Of a stretch of 64,000 nt of DNA, positions 10,401-20,856 are shown one piece after another. A model generated the notes under the pieces. That model had not been told where the DNA came from, made no database searches, and was given only the letters and a program-made list of their open reading frames with translations. This DNA is from Liriodendron chinense. Lineage: Eukaryota; Streptophyta; Magnoliopsida; Magnoliales; Magnoliaceae. The stretch lies in contig PVNU02002806.1 of NCBI GenBank assembly GCA_003013855.2, forward strand, positions 124,001-188,000, written 5' to 3'. The number at the start of each line of letters is the position of its first letter. The stretch's first letter is position 1. A program made the translations under genes and the position numbers.

Positions 10401-11560
10401 CCGATGGTCCATTTTCTCCATGTAGTTGTCAGCGATCCCCCCTACACCAATCCCCTCCACTTTCGACCCCGAGTTCTTGTTCTCCTTTAACTCATGATAC
10501 TCGAACAAGTCCACCACATTAAACGTCCATGAAATCTTGTACTCGTCCGGAAGGTCCACGACATAAGCATTGTAACCTAACTTCCGTAGAATCAATATCG
10601 GCCCAATCTTCTTATGCTTTAATTTGTTGTAAGTGTCAGTTGGGAAGTGCTCATTACGTAGATTAACCATCACTTGATCTCCTATCTCAAACACTTTGGC
10701 ATGTCAGTGCTTGTTAACGTCCCTTACATATTTCTCATTCGACTCGGTAAGCTTATTTCATACTTTCGCATGTAGTTCTGTAATTCGCTCGGCCATTTTC
10801 TCTGCAGCTATACTCTTGCCAAGAATCTTCGGTAATAAGATTAAGTCGATGGTGTATTGAGGGATTCATCCGTAGATGATCTGAAATGACAACTTCCCTA
10901 TGGAGCGGTTCACCATGTTGTTGAAGGAAAACTCCACTTGCGACGGGGCCAAGTCCCATTTCTTTGGCTTGTCTCCGAAAGTACTTCGGATGAGGTTACC
11001 CAACGTCTTATTCACCACTTCAGTTTGCCCATCAGTTTGAGGATGATATGCACTGCTACACTGAAGTTAGGTGTCAAATCGACTTCACAAGGTTTGCCAG
11101 AAGTGACTCACGAACTTCATATCCCAGTCGGAAGTGATTGTCTCAGGAATGCCATGCAATCTCACAATTTTTCGGAAGAAGAGATCGGCTACACCCATCG
11201 CATCATATGTCTTCTTGTAGGGAATGAAGTGAGCCATCTTCGAGAACCTTTCTACCACCACGAACATGGAGTCCATGCGGCACTGTGTTCATGGGAGACC
11301 TAAGACGAAATCCATGAATATGTCCTCGCAAAGTCCTTTCAGTACGGGTAATGGAGTGTAAAGGCCCGTGTTTTATGTATGTCCCATGGAAGATTTGCAA
11401 ATATGGCATCGCTGAACCATCCAACCAACGCCACAACCTAGGTGAGGCTAATAGTATTGGTCTTCAACCAGAGTCTTCGTCTTGTCTCGACCCAAGTGAC
11501 CTCCAAGACCACCCCCCATGAAGCTCAATAATTATCTTTTCCCGGAGGGAGCACTACGAA
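10341..11560 (-). pseudogene. Ty3/gypsy integrase fragment
   Basis: On the minus strand from about 11560 the order is: the zinc-binding region (GHLGRDKTKTLVEDQYY, then a degenerate RCHICK), the catalytic core (MDSMFVVVERFSKMAHFIPY, IVRLHGIPETITSDWDMKF with the second Asp, AYHPQTDGQTEVVNKTLGN with the Glu), and a C-terminal domain (FEIGDQVMVNLRNEHFPT, KKIGPILILRKLGYNAYVVD, WTFNVVDLFEYHELKE). Several stops and frameshifts interrupt it. I see no chromodomain after the C-terminal domain. RT and RNase H are absent; the copia fragment starting about 11640 abuts it head-to-head. Confidence 0.88.
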
Positions 11561-11639
11561 ATGCACAATTGATTTCTATAGAACAGGAAACCATCTTGAA
11601 GGAGGAAATTGATCACTTGATGTCAAGAGATGATAGATT

Positions 11640-13265
11640 GATGTCGAGATTGAAAAGGTTAACACACAGGTAGAGCCTAAACCGTAGACAGAGGTATAGG
11701 AGCAAGTTGAGCATTCACCTCTAAAAAAATTCATCGAGAGATCATAGATTACCAGTTAAATATAGAGATGACTCGAATATTGCATTTGTCCTCATTATGG
11801 ATGAAGATGATTCGTCTACCTTTCAAGAAGCATTAGATGACTCTGATGCTGATAAGTAGAAAGTGACAATGCATGAGGAGATGAATTCTCTATATAAGAA
11901 TGAGACATGTGAGCTGGTAGAGCTTCCAGAGATGCATAAAGAAATTGGTCATAAGTGAATTTACAAGAAAAAGCAGGATAGACACAAGGTTAGATTGGTT
12001 GCGAAAGGGTATGCATAGAAGGAAGGTGTAAACTTTAGTGAGATTTTCACTCCTGTGGTCAAGCAGGTGTCTATCAGATTTATGTTGGTGCTGGTTGCTC
12101 AATATAACCTGAAATTGGAACAAATGAATGTGAATATTGCTTTCCTACGTGGGGATTTGGAAGAGAAGATATATATGAAGCAACCGGAATGGTTCGAAGT
12201 AAAGGGGTCAGAGAATAAGGTTTGCAGATTGAGGTGGTCGTTGTACAGCCTGAAAAGTTGCCTAAGCAGTAATACAAAAGGTTTGATACTTTCATAATGA
12301 GTTAGCAATTTATCAGGAGTGAGTACGATCATTATGTCTACTTCAAGACACTGAATAATGGTCAGTTCATCATATTGGTACTGTATGTTGATGACATACT
12401 TATCGCCAACCATAGCATATCTGAGATCGATACATTGAAGACTCAATTGTCAGGGACATTCAAAGTAAAAAATCTGGGGCTACAATAAAGATTCTTGGTA
12501 TAAATATTAATAGAGATAGAGAGAGGAACAAGCTACAGTTGTCATAGGCTGAATACCTTAAAAAGGTATTGGTAAAGTTTGGGATGGACAAGGCAAAATC
12601 GATTAGCACACCCCATGCAATTCACTTTAGACTTTCTTCAGAAAAATGTCCTACTCCAAATGAAGAAAAGCAAGCACAATTAACAGTTTCATGTATGCCA
12701 TAGTCTTTACGAGACCGAATACTTCACATGCAGTGGGTATTGTGAGCAGATACATGGATAAACCCAATAATCAACATTACAAGGCAGTGAAATGATTACT
12801 TCAATATTACAAGAAACAGTGGACTACGTCTTGACATTTGCAAAGATAAAGGATAAATTAGTAGGCTATGTAGATGCTGATTACGCTGAAAACATGGATA
12901 AAAGAAGGTTGACTTTCGACTATTCATTTGTCCTAGTGGGTGGGGCGATCAATTGGATGTCGAAGCTTCAGTCCATGGTTACTCTTTCCACAATCAAAGC
13001 TGAGTATATAGTAGCGATGAAAGCATTCAAAGAAGGCATTTGGTTGAGAGGAATGATAAATCAGTTTAGGCTTCATCAGGAGGCCGTACCAGTTAATTAT
13101 GACAATAAAAGTGCAATCAATTTGGCAAAGAACTTGGTTTATCATTCTTATATTAAATATATTGATGTTCATCATTATTTTATCCAATAGGTGTTTGAGA
13201 AAGGCGGTATGACTCTTGAGAAGATCCACACAAGCGTCAATCCGACAGATATGCTTACGAGGTAG
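11640..13265 (+). pseudogene. Ty1/copia RT-RNase H fragment
   Basis: The frame contains the RT start (MHEEMNSLYKNETCELVELP), RLVAKGYA, FTPVVKQVSIRFMLVLVAQY, LEQMNVNIAFLRGDLEEKIY and the catalytic YVDDILIAN near 12390. RNase H follows with YVDADYAENMDKRR, INWMSKLQSMVTLSTIKAEY, NYDNKSAINLAKN and the end NPTDMLTR at 13250-13262, then TAG. At least five stops and frameshifts are visible. No 3' LTR follows: three bases after the TAG a different LTR begins at 13268. It differs from the copia at 4151 in sequence and is a separate family or an older copy. Confidence 0.88.
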
Positions 13266-13267
13266 TT

Positions 13268-13790
13268 TGTAACGCCCCAAAAATTCAGCACCCTAGTACA
13301 AAGACTCTGATCCCGAGTTCCTAGGTATTAACTTATTAAAAATGCACGTGGAGAGTTCCCACATAGCCGCGTAGTCTGGTTAGCATCCAACCATAAGCAA
13401 AAATTAGAGTAGCTTGAAATCATCGGCATATGGGGACTATACAAGCCACAATATACATATCTGAAACGAATAAAGTATAAAGTATTTTATTTTCGTTTAA
13501 AACTCTAAAAACATCGACGATGCAGCGAGCCAATTAATGCTTGCACGTCCGAGACCTCAGTGGTGCCTGCATAAAAAAATATCGCCTAGTTGGTATTTTA
13601 GAACACTGTCTCAAGTGGAAGTGAGTAGCTAAATCAGTGGTACCATTATCCGAGGTACACAATGTTATCAACACAATTAAACGCAAGTAATGATAGCATA
13701 ACAAAAGAAACAGTTTCCTAAAAACTTCTTAGGGTCATAGAAGTTTTTTATCATATTTGTGTTTTCCCTTCTTACATGTCTATGTGAACT
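13268..13790 (-). repeat. Truncated Tekay/Del-like LTR, inverted
   Basis: It starts TGTAACGCCCC at 13268. The next ~100 bp, with CAGCACCCTAGTACAAAGACT, CTGATCCCGAGTTCC and TTAACTTATTAAAA, match the reverse complement of the right end of the solo LTR at 58503-61968. It is therefore the terminal ~0.5 kb of the same family on the minus strand. The other terminus is missing. The exact right boundary is uncertain. Confidence 0.7.
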
Positions 13791-13794
13791 TACG

Positions 13795-14058
13795 AACATG
13801 TTAGATCTCCAATAAACATCATGGTGGGCCCTAGGAAGGCTTCAATGGTCGGGATCACTGTCCCCACTGTTTTCTTTGGTGTGGTACACTTGAGCTTTGG
13901 GTCTACCTCATTCTTCATATCATGCCCTAAAATGATCTCTTCAAATGAATGGACGGTGTGGATACCACACATACATCGTGGTGGGGCCCACAAAAGTTGG
14001 TGACGTCAGTTCAGTAATGAGATAGGTAGCTACTCAACCTGTCACTAGCTAATCCGCG
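13795..14058. mobile_element. Half of a Mutator-like MITE (same ends as 6827-7114)
   Basis: The right end AAGTTGGTGACGTC...GAGATAGGTAGCTACTCAACCTGTCACTAGCTAATCCGC matches the terminal repeat of the 6827-7114 element. The inner part carries the MITE core (ATCATGGTGGGCCC, GACGGTGTGGATA, CATACATCGTGGTGGGGCCC). No matching left terminus is seen, so it is truncated or longer than the other copy. Confidence 0.6.
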
Positions 14059-14096
14059 ACCAGACAGTGGACATGTGTGGCTGAGTGGACAAGTGC

Positions 14097-14604
14097 GTCG
14101 GATGTGGATTTCCTATGAAAGCCTTTAGCTAGAAGTTCCTGCACTGGGATGCTAGGTGGGGCCCACCGTGATGCTTCTAAGAAATCCATGTTGTTCATAT
14201 GTTTTGTGAGATTATTTTAGGACGTGGCAAAACATCAAGCGTATCCAATACTAAGTGGGCCTCATGAGAGGAAACAGTGGGTATTCAGGGCTACCATTTA
14301 AACATTCGTATGACCACAAAGTTTTCATATCAAACTATTTTTTCATTTTTTTTTTCACTTCATCTCAGTGGTAATGACCTTGTAAACGGTTTGGATGGGT
14401 ACAAACATAAAGCTGGAGCCCAGTAACGTTTCAACAGTAGGAAACTCCTTTTCTCGGTTTTCCTCTCGTGCGGCCCACTTGAGTTTTAGATCCACCTTAT
14501 TTTTGGTCGCACGTCCTAAAATGATCTTGCAAAATGTATGGACGGGTTGGATTTCTAATAAACATCACGGTGGACCCCACCCAGCATCCCAGCAGGAAAT
14601 CCGC
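14097..14604. mobile_element. Family A foldback MITE
   Basis: The left end is GATGTGGATTTCCTATGAAAGCC ... AGAAGTTCCTGCACTGGGA and the right end CATCCCAGCAGGAAATCCGCG, with GTGGGGCCCACCGTGATG and its inverted copy inside. The two halves are imperfect inverted copies of each other. No clear TSD was found. Confidence 0.6.
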
Positions 14605-14727
14605 GTCTGGTGCGAGAAAAGAGGCATTACCTTGTTCAAGGTGCCAAAAGAAATAGAAGAGGAGAAAGAGAAGTAGAGGTGCGGACAAGTCGCTCTGCTA
14701 ACTTGTAGCCACTGGACGCCAGACTAG

Positions 14728-14730
<3 letters not shown>

Positions 14731-14771
<41 letters not shown>
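14731..14771. repeat. (GA)n microsatellite
   Basis: About 20 uninterrupted GA units, followed by purine-rich DNA. Confidence 0.9.
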
Positions 14772-14773
<2 letters not shown>

Positions 14774-15234
14774 GCGGGCCGTGTGACGGGTTAGGGTTTG
14801 GGGAAAGAGAGGAAAGAGGGACGGTGGGGTTTTAGGAAAGAGAGGGAAGAAGGAGAGGTGTGGCCTGCGGTTGCGGGTGTGGTATTAGTGTTAGGGTTTT
14901 TTTTTTTTTTTTTCAACTACTTATATAAGCTGTAAATCGAGTGAATCGAGCTACAAGTCGAGTTGAGCTGATTCAAGGCGATCTTCGGTCGAGGGACTAA
15001 GTGCTCGAACTCAACTTGGTTGTAACTCGAGCTTCCAAAATACAGATTGCTTTGATTCGCCCAACTGAGTCGAGGCGAGTTTCGTCCAGCCGAGTCGAGC
15101 GAGCTGACTCAGCTCATGAGCAGCTCTAATCATTGGTTTGTGGCCAATGGTACAGTAACGTATGTGGACCTGCATCTTTGGTGGGATAAAATCAGCCTTT
15201 CGAGTAAACGAGGGAAATGTGGACGATAGCCTTC
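14772..15234. other. Non-coding, includes GAGTCGAG-rich hAT-like end
   Basis: A T-tract at about 14898-14914 is followed by 200 bp rich in GAGTCGAG/CTCGAGC phrases, ending in GAGCAGCTCTA, which resembles the TAGAGCTG terminus of the hAT-like element at 48023. I found no matching left end or TSD. Confidence 0.45.
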
Positions 15235-15762
15235 ATGTGAGGAGCAGATTACATGTTACCCAGGTAACACCTTAAGTGGGTGTTACCCTTATCGTGGGGC
15301 CCACCTTGGTGATGTGTTGTATATTCATTTCATCCATCCGTTTTTGCAGCCTATTTTAGTACGTGGTCAAAACGTTAGGCAGAACTAAATCTCAGGTGGA
15401 CCATACCACAGGAGACACTGGTGATTGAACGCCCGCCATTAAAAACTTCTCAAGGCCCACTGTAATCAGATCCATAATGTTTATTTTCCACCCAACCCGT
15501 TGATAAGGTCAACCAGATCTGGACGAAAGTAAAATACAGAGATCATCTTGATCCAAAACTTGTGTGGCCTACAAAATGCTTTTAATGGTCATTCACAACT
15601 TTTTACAGTGGTGGTTCACCAGAGACCTGGATTTGCTTACTTTTTGGCATAACCTACTTAAATGAGCTGAAAAAACGGATGGACGGCGTGGATATTCAAT
15701 ACATTCATCAAGGTGGGCCCCATACGGTTAGGGTAGCACCCAACACCTAATCTGCTCCCCTT
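15235..15762. mobile_element. Family B foldback MITE
   Basis: The left end GGAGCAGATTACATGTTACCC ... GTGGGTGTTACCCTTATCGTGGGGCCC is inverted on the right as TAGGGTAGCACCCAACACCTAATCTGCTCC. The interior shows the usual order: CCATCCGTTTTTGCA, CTCAGGTGGACCATACCACAGGAGACA, then the inverted halves ending GGATATTCAATACATTCATCAAGGTGGGCCCC. It encodes no protein. Confidence 0.65.
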
Positions 15763-16216
15763 CTTACCTATGTAATTGTTTGGTAAAATGTCGAATCGTG
15801 CGGAATTAAAATTCCATCATGCAATGAAGATAAATGATCCAGTGCTTTCGGAGCATTCTAAGTTATTGTGCACCTCGTAGCATTTGGACACTTGGACAGT
15901 CAAATTGATCAATTTGGACTGATTAATATATTCATCATATATTTAATAACCCACAGCATGAAAATAATAGTGATTGCATGATCTGTTCTATTAAAAAATT
16001 GGTACTCTTTTTTATAGCCGTCCATTTTCCAAGCCATGTATGAAATGGTTGAGATTTTTTTGATGAAAATAATTCTTTTGAACCATAAACAATCCATATT
16101 GATGGATCCCAACCCGTAAATGGTTCAAATTGTTGATTCGGAATATTTTTTCTTTGATGATCTTGACCGTCCATTTTATATCCCATTGATTGGATGGTTA
16201 GAATTGTCATATCGGT

Positions 16217-16254
<38 letters not shown>

Positions 16255-17023
16255 CTATGAAATAGGTTCTGGGCCTAATGGACAGCTCAGATCGATTGGT
16301 TGGGCTGTGCAAGTGTCCCGTTTCAACTAGGAGTAATATAAGGCTTAATGGCGAATAGAGGATGACCAGGAAAGCTCTCAAATTGTGATATTTCAGCCTT
16401 TGATTATTGAAAGGTTAAGGATACCGTCCATGTTGAAAAGAAAAGAGTGAGATGATGGAAGGGTTGAAATATTTCAATCCAAGACCCTTGAGTTCTTACT
16501 ATACTGAATCCAAAGTAAGGCCCATCATATAGACGGTCTGGATCATTTAAAAATGATCCTATATCCAAAGGCTAAAGTCGCAACATATTATATGGCTGGT
16601 CATGATGGGTATTGATTTCTACGGCGGGGCCTGCATGACTAATAAACACCCCTGATTTTCACCCTAGTCGATCTTCATGATGCCCATCTTTTACACGGCT
16701 TGGATGTTACACACGTGTGATCCATTGGTTGGGAGGAAACCACTATATGAGACTGTAATATGGTCACTGCGCGCATTAATGTTCTATCCCTTAATACTAC
16801 TTCAGATAATTCTAATATATGATCAGGAAACGCCGGGTCGAGTCTAGTAAAGACTTAGTTGAGTCTTCTGGACTCGGGTAGATATCGAGTCGAGTTGGGT
16901 TTTTGAATGATGGATGAAAGTGATGAAACAAGCAGGCAAAATCTAATCCATTCTGGCAGTCCAAACGAACCCTTATTTTCTCCGGCCGTGACTCAGGTCA
17001 TGCACCTACAATGATAGATACCT
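15763..17023. other. Non-coding, poly(T) and unclassified repeats
   Basis: No gene is seen. A poly(T) run of about 27 lies at 16220-16246. Open frames around it on the minus strand (lysine runs) only translate this tract. Three related phrases in 16020-16210 (CCGTCCATTTTCCAAGCC, GACCGTCCATTTTATATCCC) suggest another old foldback element. Confidence 0.45.
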
Positions 17024-17032
17024 CTTGTGGAC

Positions 17033-17559
17033 GGGCGCGGATTTCCTGCGAAAGCCTTACGCAGGAAGTTCCTGCACTGGGAACCAAGGTGGGGCCCACA
17101 GTGATGTTTGTTGATAAATCCACCCCGTCCATCCGTTTTGGGAGCTCATTTTAGAAAGTGAGAACAAAAATGAACCGGATCCAAGACTCAAGTGGGCCTC
17201 ACTAAAGAAAAAGGTGGGTAGGTAAATTACTACCGTTGAAACCTCCCTGGGGTCCACAGTGATGTTTATATGACATCCATACTGTTCATAGCGTCACTAC
17301 TACTGGGATGAACTGTAAACACAAATATTATCCTGATTCAAAACTTTTGTGCCTCCACAAATATTTCAACTGTGGATGTTCAATCCTCACGTTTGCGGCC
17401 CACTTGAGTCTTGGATCCGGTTCATTTTTATTCTCCTGTCCTAAAATGAGCTCCCAAAACGGATGAACGGGGTGGATTTATCAAAAAACATCACTTTGGC
17501 CCCACCTTGGTTCTCAGCGCAGGAACTTCCTGCGCAAGGCTTTCCAGGAAATCCGCGCC
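17033..17559. mobile_element. Family A foldback MITE, complete, 9-bp TSD
   Basis: The termini are GGGCGCGGATTTCCTGCGAAAGCC and the inverted GGCTTTCCAGGAAATCCGCGCC. The 9-bp sequence CTTGTGGAC is duplicated at 17024-17032 and 17560-17568. Each ~200-bp arm contains GTGGGGCCCAC, CCACCCCGTCCATCCGTTTTG, GAGCTCATTTTAG, ATGAACCGGATCCAAGACTC, and the same phrases return inverted. 9-bp duplication, long inverted repeats and no coding capacity suggest a Mutator-like MITE. It is the best-preserved copy of family A in the window. Confidence 0.82.
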
Positions 17560-17575
17560 CTTGTGGACGTGGATT

Positions 17576-18077
17576 GGGTACACTACCCCACCCATCCCTA
17601 GCTAGAAACAAACAGGGGCTCTGAGGGGCCGCCGTGATGTATGGGTTTTATCCATACCGTCAATCCATTTTTCCATATCATTTTAGGATATACACCCAAA
17701 AATAAGGCAGATCCAAGGCTCACGTGGACTACACCACAGGAAGCAGAGATGATAATGACACTGATCGTTGAAACCTTCCTAGTGGCCACCCTGATGGTTA
17801 ATTGCCATCCAACATGTTCGTAAGGTCACATAGATCAAGGGAAAACACAAATATCAGCTTGATCCAAAACTTGTGGCCCCAAAAAAGTTTTCATCCGCAG
17901 GTGTTTAATCCTCACTGTGTGGTCCACCTGAGCCTTGGAACTGCCTTATTTTTGGGCTTATAACCTAAAATGATATGAAAAAAAATCAATGGACGGTGTG
18001 GATAAAACCCATACATCATGGTGGCCCCTCAGGGCCCCCGTCCATTCCTAGCCAGAGACGTGCAGGGTAGTACCCAT
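17576..18077. mobile_element. Family B foldback MITE
   Basis: The left arm (CCATCCCTAGCTAGAAAC ... CTCTGAGGGGCCGCCGTGATGTATGGGTTTTATCC) is inverted on the right (GGATAAAACCCATACATCATGGTGGCCCCTCAGGGC ... CCATTCCTAGCCAGAGAC). The arms extend outward to the GGGTA(C)ACTACCCC-type tips. No coding capacity. Confidence 0.65.
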
Positions 18078-18304
18078 TCCTGTACTCAAAGACCCCATCC
18101 CATGACAAATCAATTCCATCCAAAATCATCTTCTGCAACAAAACCTCACTAAAAAACAAAATCATTTTATATGGGTCCACTTGAAATTCCCGCCAAATAA
18201 AAATAGCAACATATGTCCACACCTCTGTACACTATCTTGCTTAGAAGTAACCGTACAAAGAGTGTGCCCCACTTTAGATGTTTTATAAAAGAACAACCAT
18301 GATA
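18078..18304. other. Non-coding spacer
   Basis: Nothing recognised. The minus-strand 68-residue frame here has no family motif. Confidence 0.4.
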
Positions 18305-18316
18305 AAGTGGTAGCCT

Positions 18317-18510
18317 TTAGTCATGCAGCGCACCTAACCTGTTAGCTGTGCAACGCACCCACACTGTTAGTCACACGATGTTGCACACCCACACTGTTAA
18401 TCACACGATCCACTGGTGCATCGGTGCAGTTAGTGTCTCCTTAGCATTTGAACCCGAGACCTGCTGTTGAAACGCCAAGGCGTATTCCAGCAGGGCTAGC
18501 AGGCGGACAC
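18317..18510 (-). mobile_element. tRNA-derived SINE (family S1), minus strand
   Basis: The minus strand starts GTGTCCGCCTGCTAGCCCTGCTGG, which includes an A-box-like segment, and has a B-box-like GGTTCAAATGC about 45 bp on, as in tRNA-derived SINEs. A repeated module (AACAGTGTGGGTG ...) fills the 3' half. A 12-bp duplication AAGTGGTAGCCT flanks it at 18305-18316 and 18511-18522. Relatives lie at 43540 and 43936 on the plus strand. Confidence 0.8.
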
Positions 18511-18582
18511 AAGTGGTAGCCTAAATGGTCAAATATTATTGATATCTAATGAACGCTAATCAAAATTCTAGGAATATAAGCT

Positions 18583-18905
18583 TGCACATTAGAAGCTACA
18601 GTTTTCAGATAGGCTGAATCAAACTTTTCATCTTCAACATTGTCTAATCAGGCTGTCGAGATATTCCACATTAGAAGCTACAGCCCTCAAGATGGGCCAA
18701 ATCAAACTTTTCATCTTCAACATTGCCTAATCGGACTGTCAATATTCCATGTTAGAAGCTGTTTTCTTCAAGATAGGCTGAATCAAACTTTTCATCTTCA
18801 ACATTGCCTAATCGGACTGTCGATGTTCCACACTGGAAGCTAGTCTTCAAGAGACCGAATCAAACTTTTCAACTTCAACATTGCCTAATTGGACTGTTGA
18901 TATTC
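18583..18905. repeat. Four-copy tandem repeat, unit 77-83 bp
   Basis: The phrase TCAAACTTTTCATCTTCAAC recurs at about 18619, 18702, 18783 and 18860, within units that also share ATTCCACATTAGAAGCTA and CTAATC(G/A)GACTGTC. The units are diverged. The open frames across it reflect the periodicity and are not taken as coding. Confidence 0.85.
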
Positions 18906-19494
18906 ATCATCAGTCCATTTGGACCATTCATTTCGAATATTGGTGGAATTAGACTGTCCATCTCCTATATCTGCCTAATGAGAATGGGAAACCAATCATC
19001 ATCCCATTCTCAGATTTGAATGGGCCTTTAGCAGTATGAGCCAAACGGCTCCACTTCTGTAAAATGCGTATGCGAACAACTCCAATCTCATGGAACCCCC
19101 CAAACAGGCCCTTGACTCTTCCATTTTTTTAAGAAAATCAAGCATCTAGAAGGTACGTATAATCAAGGAGGACCAAGCCGCATGCTTGTGGGATCAAACC
19201 CGATTGACACTGAGCAGTGTTGGACCCATACAAGTTGTATAGCGATTCTATAACGGGATTTAACACTTGCATGCAAACACATTCATGGTTTTCAATAGCA
19301 GTTTTGGGATGTGCCTAGCCAGGGAGATCAAAACCAGTATGACTCACCTCAACTCGGCCCACCTTGTTCTGACTCAGTCTTGTTTCAGAGTGCAACTCTC
19401 CAAAGACTTGTTTTGTTCTGCACTAATACTGAATCTACCAAGTCAACTTGGTTTCAGATAATATTTAGAGGAAAACTCGTGTAGGTGCCTCTTG
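18906..19494. other. Non-coding spacer
   Basis: No gene is seen. The phrase CCCCAAACAGGCCC at about 19099 looks like the end of a Tourist-like MITE whose partner I could not place. Confidence 0.4.
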
Positions 19495-19915
19495 GGGTCA
19501 TTTTCTCTAATGTGAGATAAATGAATGAAAATGCATGATCCACCCTGTCCATCAGGAGCATCACCCCTTGTTTAGCCTTGATCCCAAAAATCAGGCTGAT
19601 TCAACACTTAGGCGGGCCACCCCATAATTTTCCTTTAAAACCTCTAAACTCACATGATATGGCCCACCTGAGTTTTGAAATAATGTTTTTTGTTTAGGTA
19701 ATTGATTTATCATGATGAGCATCAGATGGATGGATTGGATGGCAAATAAACACCAGTGGGCCCTACACAAAACAAGTGGTGGGTGTCCCATCCCAACTTT
19801 TTCCTAGGGGTGTTGCCTGCCTGAGTTCTGAATGGTAATGATTTTTGGGCTGCAAGGTGCGCATCAGGCAGCATACCAGATGGATGGGGTGGATCTCATG
19901 AAACTTGCACCCACA
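19495..19915. mobile_element. Family C foldback MITE
   Basis: The arm phrases GATCCACCCTGTCCATCAGG and GCCTTGATCCCAAAAATCAGGCTGATTCAACA are matched in inverted form by TTTGGGCTGCAAGGTGCGCATCAGGC and GATGGGGTGGATCTCATG. A family related to B but distinct. The same family recurs at 46545-47000. Ends are approximate. Confidence 0.5.
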
Positions 19916-20203
19916 TAGCTCTCGGTGCACAGGTTATGCTAGCACGGCTCACATTTAAAACCATGAACACATCACAGGGAGAATGATGATGCTTGAGTTT
20001 TATATAATTATTATATCCTTGAGATTGATATCAAAAGCATGTCTATAATAATAAACACACTAACAATTTCTGTAACTGAGTGTCTGAATACCAAAACATC
20101 ACAGAGTGGAAAGAGCTTACTTCAGTTTCAATCATCCAACACTCCAGATGCATTTGTTGAATCTGATGGTGGTTTCCAATGCTGCTATCTGGGAAGTCAT
20201 TCC

Positions 20204-20379
20204 CTAGAAAAGCAGGCTTGCCCATCCAGCAATGAAAGCAAAACCACCATACGGTGCAAGAGAAGAGTACTTTCTGTCTTCAAGGTAGGCCACGGTGTAA
20301 CAACTGAAAAATTCACCATCGATTTCCTTATAACTTCACCTATAAACTATATATACTCAAAAGGAGCAAAGTAGCAGAA

Positions 20380-20419
<40 letters not shown>

Positions 20420-20799
20420 CTAAGTAGATTTATTAGAACATTGACAAAATCATCGCATGATTCGAAAATGAATGACGGCTCCTAATCCATGGTATGGATG
20501 GTAAAATGGTTTTTACATATATATGGGAACGTTTCACACAAAACAAGTTGTAGATGAGAACTTAGGGCAACTAGTTACGTGAAAAACCATGGGACCTTGT
20601 CCAGATAAACAATCCACTATGTAAAGGAACTTTTACACAAAGATCACAAGCACAAGCCGCTTAGATCCCAACTTCTTCACTTCTAGGGTGGATAACAATC
20701 AAAAAGAAACTGAGGAATCTCAACGGATCCAAGGACGTAGAAGAACTGAGACGTCGAATGCACCGTGGATGAACCGTCACGAGCAGCAACTACTATCTA

Positions 20800-20856
<57 letters not shown>

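Noticed and set aside
15935..16381. 148-codon minus frame with a poly-lysine run
   Set aside because: Runs through the poly(T) tract at 16220-16246 and has no conserved motif.
18583..18905. Possible CRISPR-like array of spaced repeats
   Set aside because: Plant nuclear context, repeats and spacers equally diverged, no cas genes; a simple tandem duplication.
20039..20374. 111-codon plus-strand open frame
   Set aside because: It is the antisense of exon 5 of the TMEM256-like gene. The minus strand gives a perfect family match (VAYLEDRKYSSLAP) with a splice acceptor and stop.
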